NCBI GenBank assembly: GCA_947460875.1
Contig: CANHGR010000007.1
Coordinates: forward strand, 57,785 to 121,784
Length of the DNA stretch: 64,000 nt
Direction of reading: 5' to 3'
Source of the DNA: Sphingobacteriaceae bacterium
GTDB lineage: Bacteria; Bacteroidota; Bacteroidia; Sphingobacteriales; Sphingobacteriaceae
Shown here: piece after piece, positions 34,157-45,309 of the stretch
Numbering within the stretch: the stretch's first letter is position 1
Layout: each line of letters starts with the position of its first letter
Position numbers and translations under genes: made by a program
Notes under the pieces: generated by a model
What the model saw: the letters and a program-made list of their open reading frames with translations, nothing else
Database searches by the model: none
What the model was told of the DNA's origin: nothing

Positions 34157-35500
34157 ATGTTTGAGAATTTACAGGACAAGTTAGACAGGGCATTCAAAGT
34201 TCTCAAAGGACAGGGAAGCATTACAGAAATTAACGTTGCAGAAACCGTAAAGGAAATCCGTAAAGCACTTCTCGATGCCGACGTAAATTATAAAACGGCA
34301 AAAACGTTTACTGATGATATTAAGGAGAAGGCCTTAGGGCAACATGTACTCACTGCAATTTCTCCGGGACAACTCTTAACAAAAATTGTAAACGATGAGC
34401 TGGCAGCATTAATGGGCGGAACAGTTGCCGAATTGAATGTATCCGCCAATCCTACAATTATTCTAATTGCCGGTTTAAACGGAGCGGGTAAAACTACCCT
34501 TTCGGGGAAGTTGGCGAATTTTCTTAAAACACAAAAAAATAAAAATCCGCTTTTGGTTGCCTGTGATATTTACAGACCTGCAGCGATAGATCAGTTACAA
34601 GTACTTGGCGGACAAATAAATGTGCCGGTTTTTGTAAACCTTGAGTCCAAAGATCCAATCGCTATTGCGAAAGAAGGAATTGCCCAGGCGAAGGCTAATG
34701 GCAACAATATTGTTATTATCGATACCGCCGGACGTCTGGCGATAGACGAAGCGATGATGAATGAAATAGCCGCTGTTAAAGCTGCTACGAATCCGCATGA
34801 AATTCTATTTGTGGTTGATGCCATGACTGGGCAGGATGCAGTCAATACTGCAAAAGCATTTAATGATCGATTAGATTTTACTGGTGTAGTCTTAACCAAA
34901 CTTGACGGTGATACACGGGGCGGGGCTGCCCTGTCTATCAAATCGGTGGTCAATAAACCGATCAAGTTTGTAGGTACCGGCGAAAAGATGGAAGCGCTCG
35001 ATGTCTTTTATCCGGATAGGATGGCGTCAAGAATTCTTGGAATGGGTGATGTTATTTCACTTGTCGAGCGTGCGCAACAACAATTTGATGAAAAAGAGGC
35101 TGCTGAGCTTCAAAAAAAGATCAGAAAAAATAAGTTCGATTTTAATGATTTCCTTGCGCAGATACAGCAAATCAAAAAAATGGGAAATATGAAAGATTTG
35201 ATGGGCATGATTCCTGGAGTTAGTAAAGCAATTAAAGATGTCGATATCGACGATAACGCATTTAAACCGATTGAAGCGATTATTCGTTCAATGACTCCGT
35301 ATGAGCGCGAAAATCCTGATGTAATCAATCAAAATCGTAGAATGCGGATTGCTAAAGGCGCAGGCTCTGATCTTGTAGAAGTCAATAAACTTATTAAGCA
35401 ATTTGATGATATGAGAAAAGTGATGAAACAATTTTCAAATCCTGCTGCGGCCGCTAAAATGATGGCAAATATGCCAAAGGCGCCTTTCGGAAAACGATAA
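34157..35500 (+). CDS. ffh: Signal recognition particle GTPase
   Basis: 447-residue SRP54 homologue that binds signal sequences and 4.5S RNA and delivers ribosomes to the membrane. The N domain is helical (1-90); the G domain has GLNGAGKTT, DIYRPAAIDQL, DTAGRL and TKLDGDTRGGAALS; the methionine-rich M domain (about 300-447) has IRSMTPYERENPDVINQNRRMRIAKGAG. Length is normal. It is monocistronic; its stop directly abuts the stop of convergent clpS, leaving no room for a terminator between them. Confidence 0.97.
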   Translation: MFENLQDKLDRAFKVLKGQGSITEINVAETVKEIRKALLDADVNYKTAKTFTDDIKEKALGQHVLTAISPGQLLTKIVNDELAALMGGTVAELNVSANPTIILIAGLNGAGKTTLSGKLANFLKTQKNKNPLLVACDIYRPAAIDQLQVLGGQINVPVFVNLESKDPIAIAKEGIAQAKANGNNIVIIDTAGRLAIDEAMMNEIAAVKAATNPHEILFVVDAMTGQDAVNTAKAFNDRLDFTGVVLTKLDGDTRGGAALSIKSVVNKPIKFVGTGEKMEALDVFYPDRMASRILGMGDVISLVERAQQQFDEKEAAELQKKIRKNKFDFNDFLAQIQQIKKMGNMKDLMGMIPGVSKAIKDVDIDDNAFKPIEAIIRSMTPYERENPDVINQNRRMRIAKGAGSDLVEVNKLIKQFDDMRKVMKQFSNPAAAAKMMANMPKAPFGKR

Positions 35501-35797
35501 TTAGTCGACAGATACCGTCAATCCTTCTTGCTGCAAAATTTTTCGGTAAATTTCCATGTCGGTAAACGATCCTTCTAAAACAGCGCATTTCCCTTCCGTA
35601 TGGACTTTCCAGGCTATTTTTTCGCTCTGAGCCTCAGTATAGTCAAGATATTTCATCATGCAATGAATTACATGCTCAAAAGTATTGAAATTATCGTTCC
35701 ACAAAATCAAACGATGGCTTTCCTTCAGTCCGGCAAGAACTTCTTCAAGTGTTAGTGTCTTTTCTTCTACCTCGGTATCTGAATTCTGGATTCGCAT
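35501..35797 (-). CDS. clpS: ATP-dependent Clp protease adaptor ClpS
   Basis: 98-residue adaptor that delivers N-end-rule substrates to ClpAP. The conserved core is present: LWNDNFNTFEHVIHCMMKYL, then AWKVHTEGKCAVLEGSF and the C-terminal IYRKILQQEGLTVSV. The first 25 residues are a flexible acidic arm. Length is typical. In Bacteroidetes it works with a ClpA- or ClpC-like ATPase, not encoded here. Confidence 0.94.
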   Translation of the reverse strand: MRIQNSDTEVEEKTLTLEEVLAGLKESHRLILWNDNFNTFEHVIHCMMKYLDYTEAQSEKIAWKVHTEGKCAVLEGSFTDMEIYRKILQQEGLTVSVD

Positions 35798-35868
35798 TTA
35801 ACAAAAATAAGTAAAGGGATTCGTTTAGGACAATGCGCGAATCTAATTGTAGATAAACTCGTAAAAGT

Positions 35869-36741
35869 TTACTTTATTTTCGGACGTGTCATTTCAGCCA
35901 GTATATCCCACATTTCTGGCGTAACAGCTTCGAGTCCGTTAAATTGACCTGCACCCTGAAGCCATTCACCGCCATCGATCGTAATGATCTCACCATTAAT
36001 ATAAGCTGAGAAATCAGATACCAGAAAAGCCGCTAGATTGGCAAGCTCTTGATACTCCCCAACCCTTTTTAAAGGCACTCTTTTCTTCGGATCAAACTTT
36101 TGCGCAAGTTCTCCTGGCAATAGTCTATCCCAAGCCCCTTTGGTCGGAAAAGGGCCAGGTGCAATTGCATTAAGTCGGATGCCATATTTACCCCATTCGG
36201 CTGCTAATGAACGAGTCATCGTCAAAACACCCCCTTTGGCGCAAGCGGATGGCACAACATAGCCGGAGCCTGTAAACGCATAGGTCGTAACAATGTTCAA
36301 CACTGTGGCTGTTCTCTTCTCTGCAATCCAATGTTTTCCAAAGGCTAGGGTGCAATTTGCTGTCCCTTTTAAGACAATATCAATAATACTGGAAAAGGCA
36401 TTTGCAGATAAGCGCTCTGTTGGTGAGATAAAATTGCCAGCAGCATTATTCATCAATACATCTACGCTGCCAAATCTGTCGAGCGATTTGGCTAATATAT
36501 CTTCAACCTGGTCATATTCTCTAACGTCGCAAGCCAATGGAAGCACCAATCCTCCGGTTTCACTTTCCATTTCTAATGCGGCCTGTTGGAGAACATCCAG
36601 TTTCCGACTCGTGATAACTAGATTGGCTCCCAATTTCAAAAAATAGGTTCCCATTGCCCTACCAAGGCCTGTTCCTCCTCCGGTAATTACAATAGTCTTT
36701 CCCTTAAGAGCATCATCACGGAGCATTGCTTGATTATACAT
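35869..36741 (-). CDS. SDR oxidoreductase, 2,4-dienoyl-CoA reductase-like
   Basis: 290-residue short-chain dehydrogenase. The NAD(P) site is TGGGTGLGRAMG, with TSRK after the second strand favouring NADPH; NNAAGNFISPTERLS and PGPFPTKGAWDRL are characteristic of the peroxisomal/mitochondrial dienoyl-CoA reductase subgroup. The Tyr and Lys expected of SDR enzymes occur as YVVPSACAK. It probably reduces double bonds of unsaturated acyl-CoAs during beta-oxidation. Its start overlaps the end of the upstream enoyl-CoA hydratase homologue by 8 nt, supporting a joint role. A second start at 36726 (MLRDDALKG) is equally plausible. Confidence 0.88.
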   Translation of the reverse strand: MYNQAMLRDDALKGKTIVITGGGTGLGRAMGTYFLKLGANLVITSRKLDVLQQAALEMESETGGLVLPLACDVREYDQVEDILAKSLDRFGSVDVLMNNAAGNFISPTERLSANAFSSIIDIVLKGTANCTLAFGKHWIAEKRTATVLNIVTTYAFTGSGYVVPSACAKGGVLTMTRSLAAEWGKYGIRLNAIAPGPFPTKGAWDRLLPGELAQKFDPKKRVPLKRVGEYQELANLAAFLVSDFSAYINGEIITIDGGEWLQGAGQFNGLEAVTPEMWDILAEMTRPKIK

Positions 36742-37507
36742 TTCTAGGTTTATTTTGCAGGTTTGAAATTATCGTTTGTAAAATTTTTCTCGTTGAGGGC
36801 GACCACCATTGTTCGAGCATTATTTTGAGCGTTTCTGTTTGGTCGGCCTTCAAATGCCCTATAAGTTCTCTACGTAGATTCATTTTGCTCTGTTGCCAAG
36901 TAGTCCAACCCAGTTGGATGTACTTTTTCATCTGCCTCTCGGCTACAGTTACGATAGACTGCTGGTTGCATACCTCATCAACGAGACCCACTTTTATAGC
37001 TTCCTCCGAACTCATCAGTTTTCCTTCAAGTAGAAAACGATAGGCATTGCCTTTGCCCAGCCAAAAAGCATACAATTGAAAAATACTTTCAGGTACTATT
37101 AGTCCCACCGGGATTTCATTTAGGCCGATGATAAATTTTCCTTCGGCCATAACGCGATAATCGCAGCACAAAGCAAGCACACATCCCCCGGCAGGCGAAT
37201 GACCGTTTATTGCTGCAATCGCAGGTTTTCTAAGCGATGAAAATACATAAACCAATTCCAAAAAATTAGTCCAAAATTTGCTAATCTGGTCAGCATTATA
37301 ATCATAAAGTTCTATCAGATCTAATCCCGCAGAAAAAAAATTTTCTTTCCCAGTGATGATTAATCCTCCGGTGCCAGAATCCTGATCGATGGCTTTAATA
37401 ATATCGCTTAGCTCGTTTAGCATTTCAGCATTTATTGCGTTAGACTTCCCATTGTCGAGTGACAGAAAAGCTATTTTATCCCTTACACTTACCTTTATAG
37501 TATTCAT
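36734..37507 (-). CDS. Enoyl-CoA hydratase/isomerase family protein
   Basis: 257-residue crotonase-fold protein. The oxyanion-hole regions are FFSAGLDL and NGHSPAGGCVLALCCDYRVM. The first catalytic glutamate appears in LNEIPVGL, but where hydratases have a second glutamate (about 20 residues later) this protein has GNAYRFLL. It is therefore more likely an enoyl-CoA isomerase or another crotonase activity than a hydratase; this is inference. It is coupled by overlap with the dienoyl-CoA-reductase-like gene, and the two together suit degradation of unsaturated fatty acids. Confidence 0.88.
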   Translation of the reverse strand: MNTIKVSVRDKIAFLSLDNGKSNAINAEMLNELSDIIKAIDQDSGTGGLIITGKENFFSAGLDLIELYDYNADQISKFWTNFLELVYVFSSLRKPAIAAINGHSPAGGCVLALCCDYRVMAEGKFIIGLNEIPVGLIVPESIFQLYAFWLGKGNAYRFLLEGKLMSSEEAIKVGLVDEVCNQQSIVTVAERQMKKYIQLGWTTWQQSKMNLRRELIGHLKADQTETLKIMLEQWWSPSTRKILQTIISNLQNKPRNV

Positions 37508-37642
37508 TTTATATCAAGCTGAACAAAATTTATGAAAACATACTGTTGAAACTAATTAGTATAAAACTAATGGCTAGTTGTTTTGACTTATAGAATTTTA
37601 CAAAGTAATTGAAAAGCTTAGAAAAGCGATCAACATCAAAGT

Positions 37643-40336
37643 CTATTGCACAGTATATCTATAAACCTGTCTTCCTAAATTTCCTTCGCCGTTGATACCT
37701 TCAATCACGGCCTTATAAGTTCCAGTTGCCTCTGCATTAAAAAACTCTAGAGTAGCCTTTCCGTTTGCATCAGTCATAATTGTTGGATTCCAGTAGACAG
37801 TTGTGCGCATATCTGTTATCTTCATGATTGATTCAGGTCGATCATAATCAGGAGAATAGAACTCGCGAGATTTATAATAGCCCTGAGTTGCAATGCTTAA
37901 AATTCCGGGCTTAGGACGGGCAGCAGCAAGCTCAGCTCTTTTGGTAGTGATAATCAGGACACCATTTCCACCGCGCATCCCATAAAGGGCAGTCATACCG
38001 CCATTACGTAAAAGCTCTATGCTTTCTACTTCTCTAGCATCAATAACGCTAAACATCTGGGGTTCAACGTACATTCCATCGATGATTACCTGCATTGGTC
38101 CGCCCATCATATTCCTAGTAAGATATGGAAGACCATTCCGAACACTCAGACCGGGAACCCTGCCAGGCAAACATTGGGCAAGATACATACAGTCTCTAAG
38201 GTCATCAGCTTTTATAACAAAGTCTGCATTTCCTGGACCATTTAAATTACTTGAATTAATTAGCACCGGTTTACTTTCAGTGATTTTCACTTCTGCGAGC
38301 AAGATACTCTTCCGTAAAAAACCAAGGCTCCGCATTTCATTAAATTGTTCCTGTCGGTTCTGTAGGTATGATAATAATGAATGATTGACGTTAACTTCGA
38401 TATCCGGTAGATTCTTATTCTTGGTCACTAATGGTGGGCGGGTGTAATCGAGCTCAATTTCCACGTTATTTTTGCCGTTTTGATTACGCGCTTGTAAGAC
38501 AAATTTAGTAGTGTCACTGAAAACTAAATTATTAAATCTAAATCTACCAAGGTTATCTGTAGCTGTTTCAAGTGTGCTGCCATCTCCTGCCGATGCCAGC
38601 AAGCTAACCTTTCCGTTGCCAACCGGAAGCGACGAATTTAGCGCAACTACTCGGCCACTGATCTCTATTCCTTGCTCAGGTTGATAGATAAGTGATGGAT
38701 AAGTATCACTAAGTAGGTTTTTCCACACAAATCGACGCCAGCCTTGCGTAAGCAAGAGATTATCTAGATCGCGACTCCTTTCTACAGTACTATCAGTAAA
38801 ATAATAAGCGGGGCCTTCAATATACCCTCTAAGATCAGATGAAAGCAGTAAACTTGTTAATATTGTTGTTTCATTTAGCTCATTGTAAGGCTTTTCGGAC
38901 TCTTTCGTAACAGCCAAAGAAAAATTACCTTGAACAGGTTTATTCTGATCGTTTGTAGCATGTATGTTCAGTTGAACTTTCTCGCGTTTTTTATATTCAG
39001 ATTTATTGGTCGATACCGCGATATTTATCTGCTGATAGTGATTTATAAAGACCAATCGTTCTGCAATCGGTTGCGTGCCTGAAGTAAATAAAGTAAGTTG
39101 TAATATTCCTTGGGGGAATTGCGACTTAGCGAAACTAAATTTGCTTACTATAGATTCCACTTTTGTTTGGGCTAGTAGTTGTGATACGTGATTTGATTGG
39201 GAAATAAGAACTAATTCGGCGCCTGCATCAACCATATCCGGACTAGCAAGAATTTTAATTGCTAGGCTGTCAGCTCCCATTTCTTCGACTCTTAGGGCAT
39301 ATCCCTGCGTTACAGGTCTTGGCAGGTCAAAAGTTCTTTCTGTTCCGTCTTCTAAACTAATTACTGCTTTATAGTTGTTTCCAAGCATAGGTTGAAATGT
39401 GAACACTCCCATCCCTGCATAACCAGTTTTAAACTCTACCAATTTGGTTTTGTCTTTGTCAATAATATATCCCGACACACTTGCGCTAAAACCATCGGGC
39501 TTTAAAACTTTGAAGGCAACTTTTGAGGCAATTCCATAGAGTAACTGACCTCCTTCCGGAAAAAATTGAACTTTCAGCTCTGTTGCTGTAGCCTTCAGTG
39601 GGATAATTTTATTGATACTCTGTTTATCCGATAATTTTATACTGGCGTTTATCTTGCCCGATTTGAGTATAAATGGTTGATTATTCACAAAATTTACCTT
39701 TACAGACCCGGTTGAATCAGTTACTGCTTTACCGGTTGCGATATTCCTAAAATCCATCTGCACGGTATAGCTTACTTCCTTCTGCGCAAGTGGCTTTCCG
39801 TCTAGTTCAGTAAACGTGATGTCTGCCAAAACTCTCTCATTATTGCCTTCCTTGCTTAAAGCATAGCTTGTTTTTGCAACTACATTATTAGACAACGCAT
39901 TGCCAATCCGTATCGTTTTATCAAAAAAATACTCATCGCTAAAGTTGCGCATCCAATTGGTATACGCTCTTACTCGATAGTTTCCCTCGGAAAGTGAGTC
40001 TGCCAGAGTAAAATCACCCCAGACTGTTCCTGCTCTTAGAGCAAGCCTCAATGACTGCTTAATAGAATCCTTTTCATTGATTAACTCAACATATAGGATC
40101 TTACTTAATGCAGAAAGTTGATTTTTTTCTGCGTTAACCACGTATGATTTAAACCAGACGGTGTCTCCGATGGAATAGTAGGGTCTGTCAAGCTGAATAT
40201 AAACTTTCTCTTGCGGGTAACTCTTTCTAAGTTTTTCAAGCCTTGCCAGGATCGATTGAGGATCATCATTGGTGGCTGCCCCGAAAACGAATGCAACAGA
40301 AAAGAGAAAAAAGAAAAGGAGGAGTAATGCCTTCAT
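37643..40336 (-). CDS. Envelope protein with MG2 and TonB-plug domains, no barrel
   Basis: 897-residue exported protein. Signal peptide about 1-19 (ends VFG). Residues about 35-130 form a macroglobulin MG2-like domain (EKVYIQLDRPYYSIGDTVWF). Further beta domains follow. At about 545-610 there is a carboxypeptidase-regulatory-like domain (EISGRVVALNSSLPVGNGKV) and at about 680-800 a TonB-receptor plug-like domain (GRVPGLSVRNGLPYLTRNM...ALYGMRGGNGVLIITTK). The C-terminus (FFNAEATGTYKAVIEGI) is another beta domain; no outer-membrane barrel follows. The ATG at 40336 is used. A strong hairpin lies directly in front of it. Function unknown. Confidence 0.85.
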   Translation of the reverse strand: MKALLLLFFFLFSVAFVFGAATNDDPQSILARLEKLRKSYPQEKVYIQLDRPYYSIGDTVWFKSYVVNAEKNQLSALSKILYVELINEKDSIKQSLRLALRAGTVWGDFTLADSLSEGNYRVRAYTNWMRNFSDEYFFDKTIRIGNALSNNVVAKTSYALSKEGNNERVLADITFTELDGKPLAQKEVSYTVQMDFRNIATGKAVTDSTGSVKVNFVNNQPFILKSGKINASIKLSDKQSINKIIPLKATATELKVQFFPEGGQLLYGIASKVAFKVLKPDGFSASVSGYIIDKDKTKLVEFKTGYAGMGVFTFQPMLGNNYKAVISLEDGTERTFDLPRPVTQGYALRVEEMGADSLAIKILASPDMVDAGAELVLISQSNHVSQLLAQTKVESIVSKFSFAKSQFPQGILQLTLFTSGTQPIAERLVFINHYQQINIAVSTNKSEYKKREKVQLNIHATNDQNKPVQGNFSLAVTKESEKPYNELNETTILTSLLLSSDLRGYIEGPAYYFTDSTVERSRDLDNLLLTQGWRRFVWKNLLSDTYPSLIYQPEQGIEISGRVVALNSSLPVGNGKVSLLASAGDGSTLETATDNLGRFRFNNLVFSDTTKFVLQARNQNGKNNVEIELDYTRPPLVTKNKNLPDIEVNVNHSLLSYLQNRQEQFNEMRSLGFLRKSILLAEVKITESKPVLINSSNLNGPGNADFVIKADDLRDCMYLAQCLPGRVPGLSVRNGLPYLTRNMMGGPMQVIIDGMYVEPQMFSVIDAREVESIELLRNGGMTALYGMRGGNGVLIITTKRAELAAARPKPGILSIATQGYYKSREFYSPDYDRPESIMKITDMRTTVYWNPTIMTDANGKATLEFFNAEATGTYKAVIEGINGEGNLGRQVYRYTVQ

Positions 40337-40338
40337 AA

Positions 40339-40376
40339 AAAACAACTTATTAAAGATAAGGAGAATAAGTTGTTTT
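40339..40376 (-). terminator. Hairpin between dcd and the MG2/plug gene
   Basis: Arms 40339-40351 and 40364-40376 are a perfect 13-bp inverted repeat (core AACAACTTATT/AATAAGTTGTT) with a 12-nt loop. On the minus strand the second arm runs straight into TTTTTT and the ATG of the next gene. It looks like the dcd terminator; its T-run ends 1 nt before the start codon. The loop carries TATCTTTA, near the -7 consensus. Confidence 0.75.
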
Positions 40377-40394
40377 ATTTAACGCAGAAAGATA

Positions 40395-40931
40395 CTAAAA
40401 AGTGTTCTTCCACATCATACTTTCCACAGGCCGTATAGTCTTATTGCTGTACTTCGCATTTCCCTTGGTGTTGTAATTTACTTCAATTTCTCCATCCACA
40501 TGGAAGTATATCAACTGACCGATAGGCATACCGGCATATATCTTAACGGGCTGGGTTACTGAAATCTCAAGAGTCCAAGTATTGCAGAAGCCAACATCAC
40601 CTTTCCCAGCCGTTGCATGAATATCGATCCCCAATCTACCGGTACTGGATTTGCCTTCCAGAAAAGGCACGTGTTTGTGTGTTTCTGTATATTCAAGCGT
40701 TACGCCGAGATACAAGGTATTGGGCTGTAATGTAAACCCATCCTTAGGAATTTCAAAATGATCAATCTCATTATGCTTTTTTGCATCCAATACCCGATCT
40801 TTGTATGTTGCAAGGTACTTTCCAAGATGTACATCATAAGAATTAGTACCTAAACATTCCCGATCATATGGCTGGATGATGATTGTCCCATTATCAATTT
40901 CTTCAAGAATTTGTTTATCAGAAAGTATCAT
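40395..40931 (-). CDS. dcd: dCTP deaminase
   Basis: 178-residue trimeric deaminase that turns dCTP into dUTP for thymidylate synthesis. Conserved motifs: ILSDKQILEEID at the start, LGTNSYDVHLG, the catalytic-site block EGKSSTGRLGIDIHATAG with GDVGFCNTWTLEI, and MPIGQLIYF. Length is typical of the monofunctional enzyme rather than the shorter bifunctional ones. It sits alone on the minus strand, upstream of the MG2/plug gene and separated from it by a hairpin. Confidence 0.96.
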   Translation of the reverse strand: MILSDKQILEEIDNGTIIIQPYDRECLGTNSYDVHLGKYLATYKDRVLDAKKHNEIDHFEIPKDGFTLQPNTLYLGVTLEYTETHKHVPFLEGKSSTGRLGIDIHATAGKGDVGFCNTWTLEISVTQPVKIYAGMPIGQLIYFHVDGEIEVNYNTKGNAKYSNKTIRPVESMMWKNTF

Positions 40932-41067
40932 AAATCTGCTTCTAGGTTTGGCTAAAGTATGATTATTTTAAGATAAAGTTTATTTGAATATCTGATTTTT
41001 TTATAGATTGAACACGATGTACGGATTGTCTCGCATTTTGTGTTTAATATTGCTGTGATATTTAGAA

Positions 41068-41733
41068 ATGGCACTCGCAGCTTACAAATTACTTGACAAC
41101 CGAACTTCATACGCGGTATGGAAGATCGAAGAGACGGCCGAAGAACTATACAAACAGCTGCAGCTCAAAGAACACGAAATAGACTATTTAGAAAAATTAA
41201 ATAATGGCAAACGAAGCCTGCATTGGTTAAGCACCCGGGTTCTGCTGCGAAAGATGCTGAATACCCGAGAATATATTGATTGTAGGATAGATGAGCATGG
41301 AAAGCCTTACCTTGTTAATTTCCCGCATCATATCTCTCTAAGCCACTCTTATGATTATGCTGCTGTAATCATCAGCGAAGATAAACCCGTAGGTATCGAT
41401 ATAGAACTGATCAAAAATAAGATAGAACGTGTAGCAAAAAAATTTCTGAATGATGCTGAGCTTTCATATATCGATCTTTCTAATCCTATAGAACATTTGT
41501 ATGTATGCTGGTGTGCTAAAGAAGCGGTCTACAAACTGCATGGAAAAAACAATATCTCCTTTCTAGCAGACATCCGCTTAGAGGCTTTTAATTACCATAA
41601 CATAGGGCAGTTCCGTGTTAGTTTGAACACAAAAACTGGTTACTCTAATTTTGAAGTACACTATGAGAAGTTCAAAAATTACATGATCGGCTATGTCTAT
41701 GGCGGTACCAATGATCTTTCAAATGAAGAATAA
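41068..41733 (+). CDS. 4'-phosphopantetheinyl transferase superfamily protein
   Basis: 221-residue Sfp-type transferase that attaches phosphopantetheine to carrier proteins. The family motifs are PVGIDIELIKNK (Mg-binding Asp and Glu) and WCAKEAVYKLHGK (catalytic Glu/Lys), with ISLSHSYDYAAVIIS as the CoA-contact strand before them. In this phylum such genes usually serve the fatty acid carrier protein or secondary metabolism; the target is not clear. Its last 11 nt overlap the likely lipB start, so the two genes for carrier-type cofactor attachment are translationally coupled. Confidence 0.92.
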   Translation: MALAAYKLLDNRTSYAVWKIEETAEELYKQLQLKEHEIDYLEKLNNGKRSLHWLSTRVLLRKMLNTREYIDCRIDEHGKPYLVNFPHHISLSHSYDYAAVIISEDKPVGIDIELIKNKIERVAKKFLNDAELSYIDLSNPIEHLYVCWCAKEAVYKLHGKNNISFLADIRLEAFNYHNIGQFRVSLNTKTGYSNFEVHYEKFKNYMIGYVYGGTNDLSNEE

Positions 41734-42445
41734 GATCGTACAGGTTCAAGATTGGGGACTAGTGGACTACCAAGAAGCTTGGAAACGGCAAGAATTTTTG
41801 CTCGCTTCTACGGTGAAATTAAAAACAGAAAATCGTGCTAACTCAACAGAATATCCCACACCCAATTACCTTGTATTTGTTGAACATCCTAAAGTATACA
41901 CTATCGGGAAAAGTGGTAATCTAGATAATCTGTTGTTAGACGATGAAAATCTAAGGCAACAAGATACCTCCTTTTACAAGATAAACCGGGGCGGTGATAT
42001 TACATTCCATGGTCCTGGTCAGATTGTAGGATATCCTATCCTAGATTTAGATAATTTCTTTACAGATATACACTTGTATTTAAGGACGCTCGAAGAAGCG
42101 ATAATTTTGACCATCAAAGAATTTGGGATTGAAGCTGGCCGCTATCCGGGGTTTACAGGCGTGTGGCTGGACAGCGATAATTCTGCGGCCCGAAAAATCT
42201 GTGCGATGGGAGTACGCTGTAGCCGTTGGGTTACCATGCATGGCTTTGCTTTAAACCTGAATAACGACCTTAGTCCCTTTAATCACATCATCCCCTGTGG
42301 GATCAATGATAAATCTGTCACTTCTCTGGCTCTAGAGCTTGGTAAGGAAATAGACGCAGAAGAAGTTAAAAAAATCCTTAGAAGACATATTTCCGTGTTG
42401 TTTAACATGGAACTAATCGAAGTTCCGGAAACACCAATACCGTAA
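41723..42445 (+). CDS. lipB: Lipoyl(octanoyl) transferase
   Basis: 240-residue octanoyltransferase that moves octanoate from acyl-carrier protein to the E2/GcvH lipoyl domains. Motifs: PTPNYLVFVEHPKVYTIGK, RGGDITFHGPGQIVGYPILD, CAMGVRCSRWVTMHGFALN and IIPCGI with the catalytic cysteine. The frame is open back to 41693, but the ATG at 41723 (MKNKIVQVQDWG) starts where the family does and overlaps the transferase stop. It lies beside a phosphopantetheinyl transferase gene, a sensible functional pairing. Confidence 0.95.
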   Translation: MKNKIVQVQDWGLVDYQEAWKRQEFLLASTVKLKTENRANSTEYPTPNYLVFVEHPKVYTIGKSGNLDNLLLDDENLRQQDTSFYKINRGGDITFHGPGQIVGYPILDLDNFFTDIHLYLRTLEEAIILTIKEFGIEAGRYPGFTGVWLDSDNSAARKICAMGVRCSRWVTMHGFALNLNNDLSPFNHIIPCGINDKSVTSLALELGKEIDAEEVKKILRRHISVLFNMELIEVPETPIP

Positions 42446-43126
42446 GAGCATCTCTTTGCCTGATCACACTATTTCTCGTTTTTTGTTGTCAGAATAAAGC
42501 TACTTCAGAAACAATTTTAATTATAAGATATTTTGAGCGAATCATTCTATCGCTCTTCGCCAACTTTGCACTGAACTGAAGTAAGCTAGACTATTTGTGC
42601 ATAAAGCTCATTAATAGAAGCAATGTATTACAAAAATGACGACCAGCCGGCCTGCCTTTGTTGGCTAGGGTAGAAGTAAGTGATAATTGTTCATCACGTC
42701 GCGGCTCATTCAGTTTATTTATAACCGTGATAGATACTCTGTGTCTGGCTTCACTAAATAACTTTTCTCATACTGCTTTACAGACCCATTAATCTTATCA
42801 TCTGTCGTTTTTTAATAGCTCTAAAACTTGTGTACTTAAATCTCTCGGTATGCACAAAAAGAAAAAGCTGGTATCTTCAATTGCATACCTTGTTTACAAT
42901 AGGGTATAAATCCGTTGTCGGTATTACTTACTCAGTCTTCATCAATCAATTTTATCGACGTAGATAGTTTAGTACTGTTAAATGGTTAAATTAAGATTAA
43001 TGGATAACTTCAAGACCGAAATAAAACTTGCAAGTTTAAGTTTACCACGGCTATAGAAAGCCTATTCTCTGTCGGAATTTTAAATTGACTATAATCTTTA
43101 ATTTCTGTGCGAAGAAATAGTACAAG
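42446..43126. other. Gene-free interval between lipB and groEL
   Basis: About 680 bp without an intact gene. Right after the lipB stop, the plus strand has a hydrophobic stretch followed by a Cys pair (LCLITLFLVFCCQNK) but no start codon, resembling the beginning of a lost lipoprotein. On the minus strand, about 42850-42719 shows coding-like fragments (STQVLELLKND, then INGSVKQYEKSYLVKPD ending at a stop) in two frames. Both may be relics of dead genes; neither is strong enough to name. No RNA gene is recognised. Confidence 0.35.
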
Positions 43127-43158
43127 AAAGCCTCGCTTGATTAAACAAGCAAGGCTTT
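43127..43158 (-). terminator. Intrinsic terminator of the groES-groEL operon
   Basis: Arms 43127-43139 (AAAGCCTCGCTTG) and 43146-43158 (CAAGCAAGGCTTT) pair over 13 bp with one mismatch around a 6-nt loop, 29 nt after the groEL stop. The T-run beyond is weak on the minus strand (CTTGTAC). Confidence 0.8.
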
Positions 43159-43187
43159 AATTATTCTCTAGCTGGAAAGAATCGAGT

Positions 43188-44843
<1,656 letters not shown>

Positions 44844-44887
44844 TTAATGATAGATGTTGGCTATCAAAATTCTTGGTGATTTTTAAT

Positions 44888-45181
44888 TTATACAATTCCT
44901 AGAATATCTGATTCACGCATGATCAAATACTCGATGCCATCAATTGGAAGCTCGGTGCCGGAATATTTTCCATAAAATACTTGATCTCCAACTTTGTAAG
45001 ACATCGGAATTAGGTTTCCGGTAAGATCCGCGTATTTGCCCGGACCAACCGCTACCACTGTTCCTCTTTGTGGTTTTTCCTTTGCGGTATCAGGTATATA
45101 AAGACCTGAAGCTGTTTTTTCTTCTGCAGGAGCAGCTTCAACTACCACTCTGTCTGCGTTAGGTTTAAAATTCAATGCCAT
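44888..45181 (-). CDS. groS: Co-chaperonin GroES (10 kDa)
   Basis: 97-residue GroEL lid. Typical start [20 protein letters not shown], mobile loop [19 protein letters not shown], then [19 protein letters not shown] and the terminal ESDILGIV. It is 62 nt upstream of groEL on the same strand. Behind secG a 171-bp gap contains palindromes that may be its heat-shock control site; no CIRCE element is seen. Confidence 0.98.
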   Translation of the reverse strand: MALNFKPNADRVVVEAAPAEEKTASGLYIPDTAKEKPQRGTVVAVGPGKYADLTGNLIPMSYKVGDQVFYGKYSGTELPIDGIEYLIMRESDILGIV

Positions 45182-45309
45182 ATTATTAATTAATTTGTTT
45201 GATTTTAGATTGCATATCTGTTTACAGAAATTGTGCCAAGCATTAAAATGTTTGCTTTTTTCAATTTTCTTGTCAAAATTTCACTGATCAGAAAGAATAG
45301 CATTTTTAT

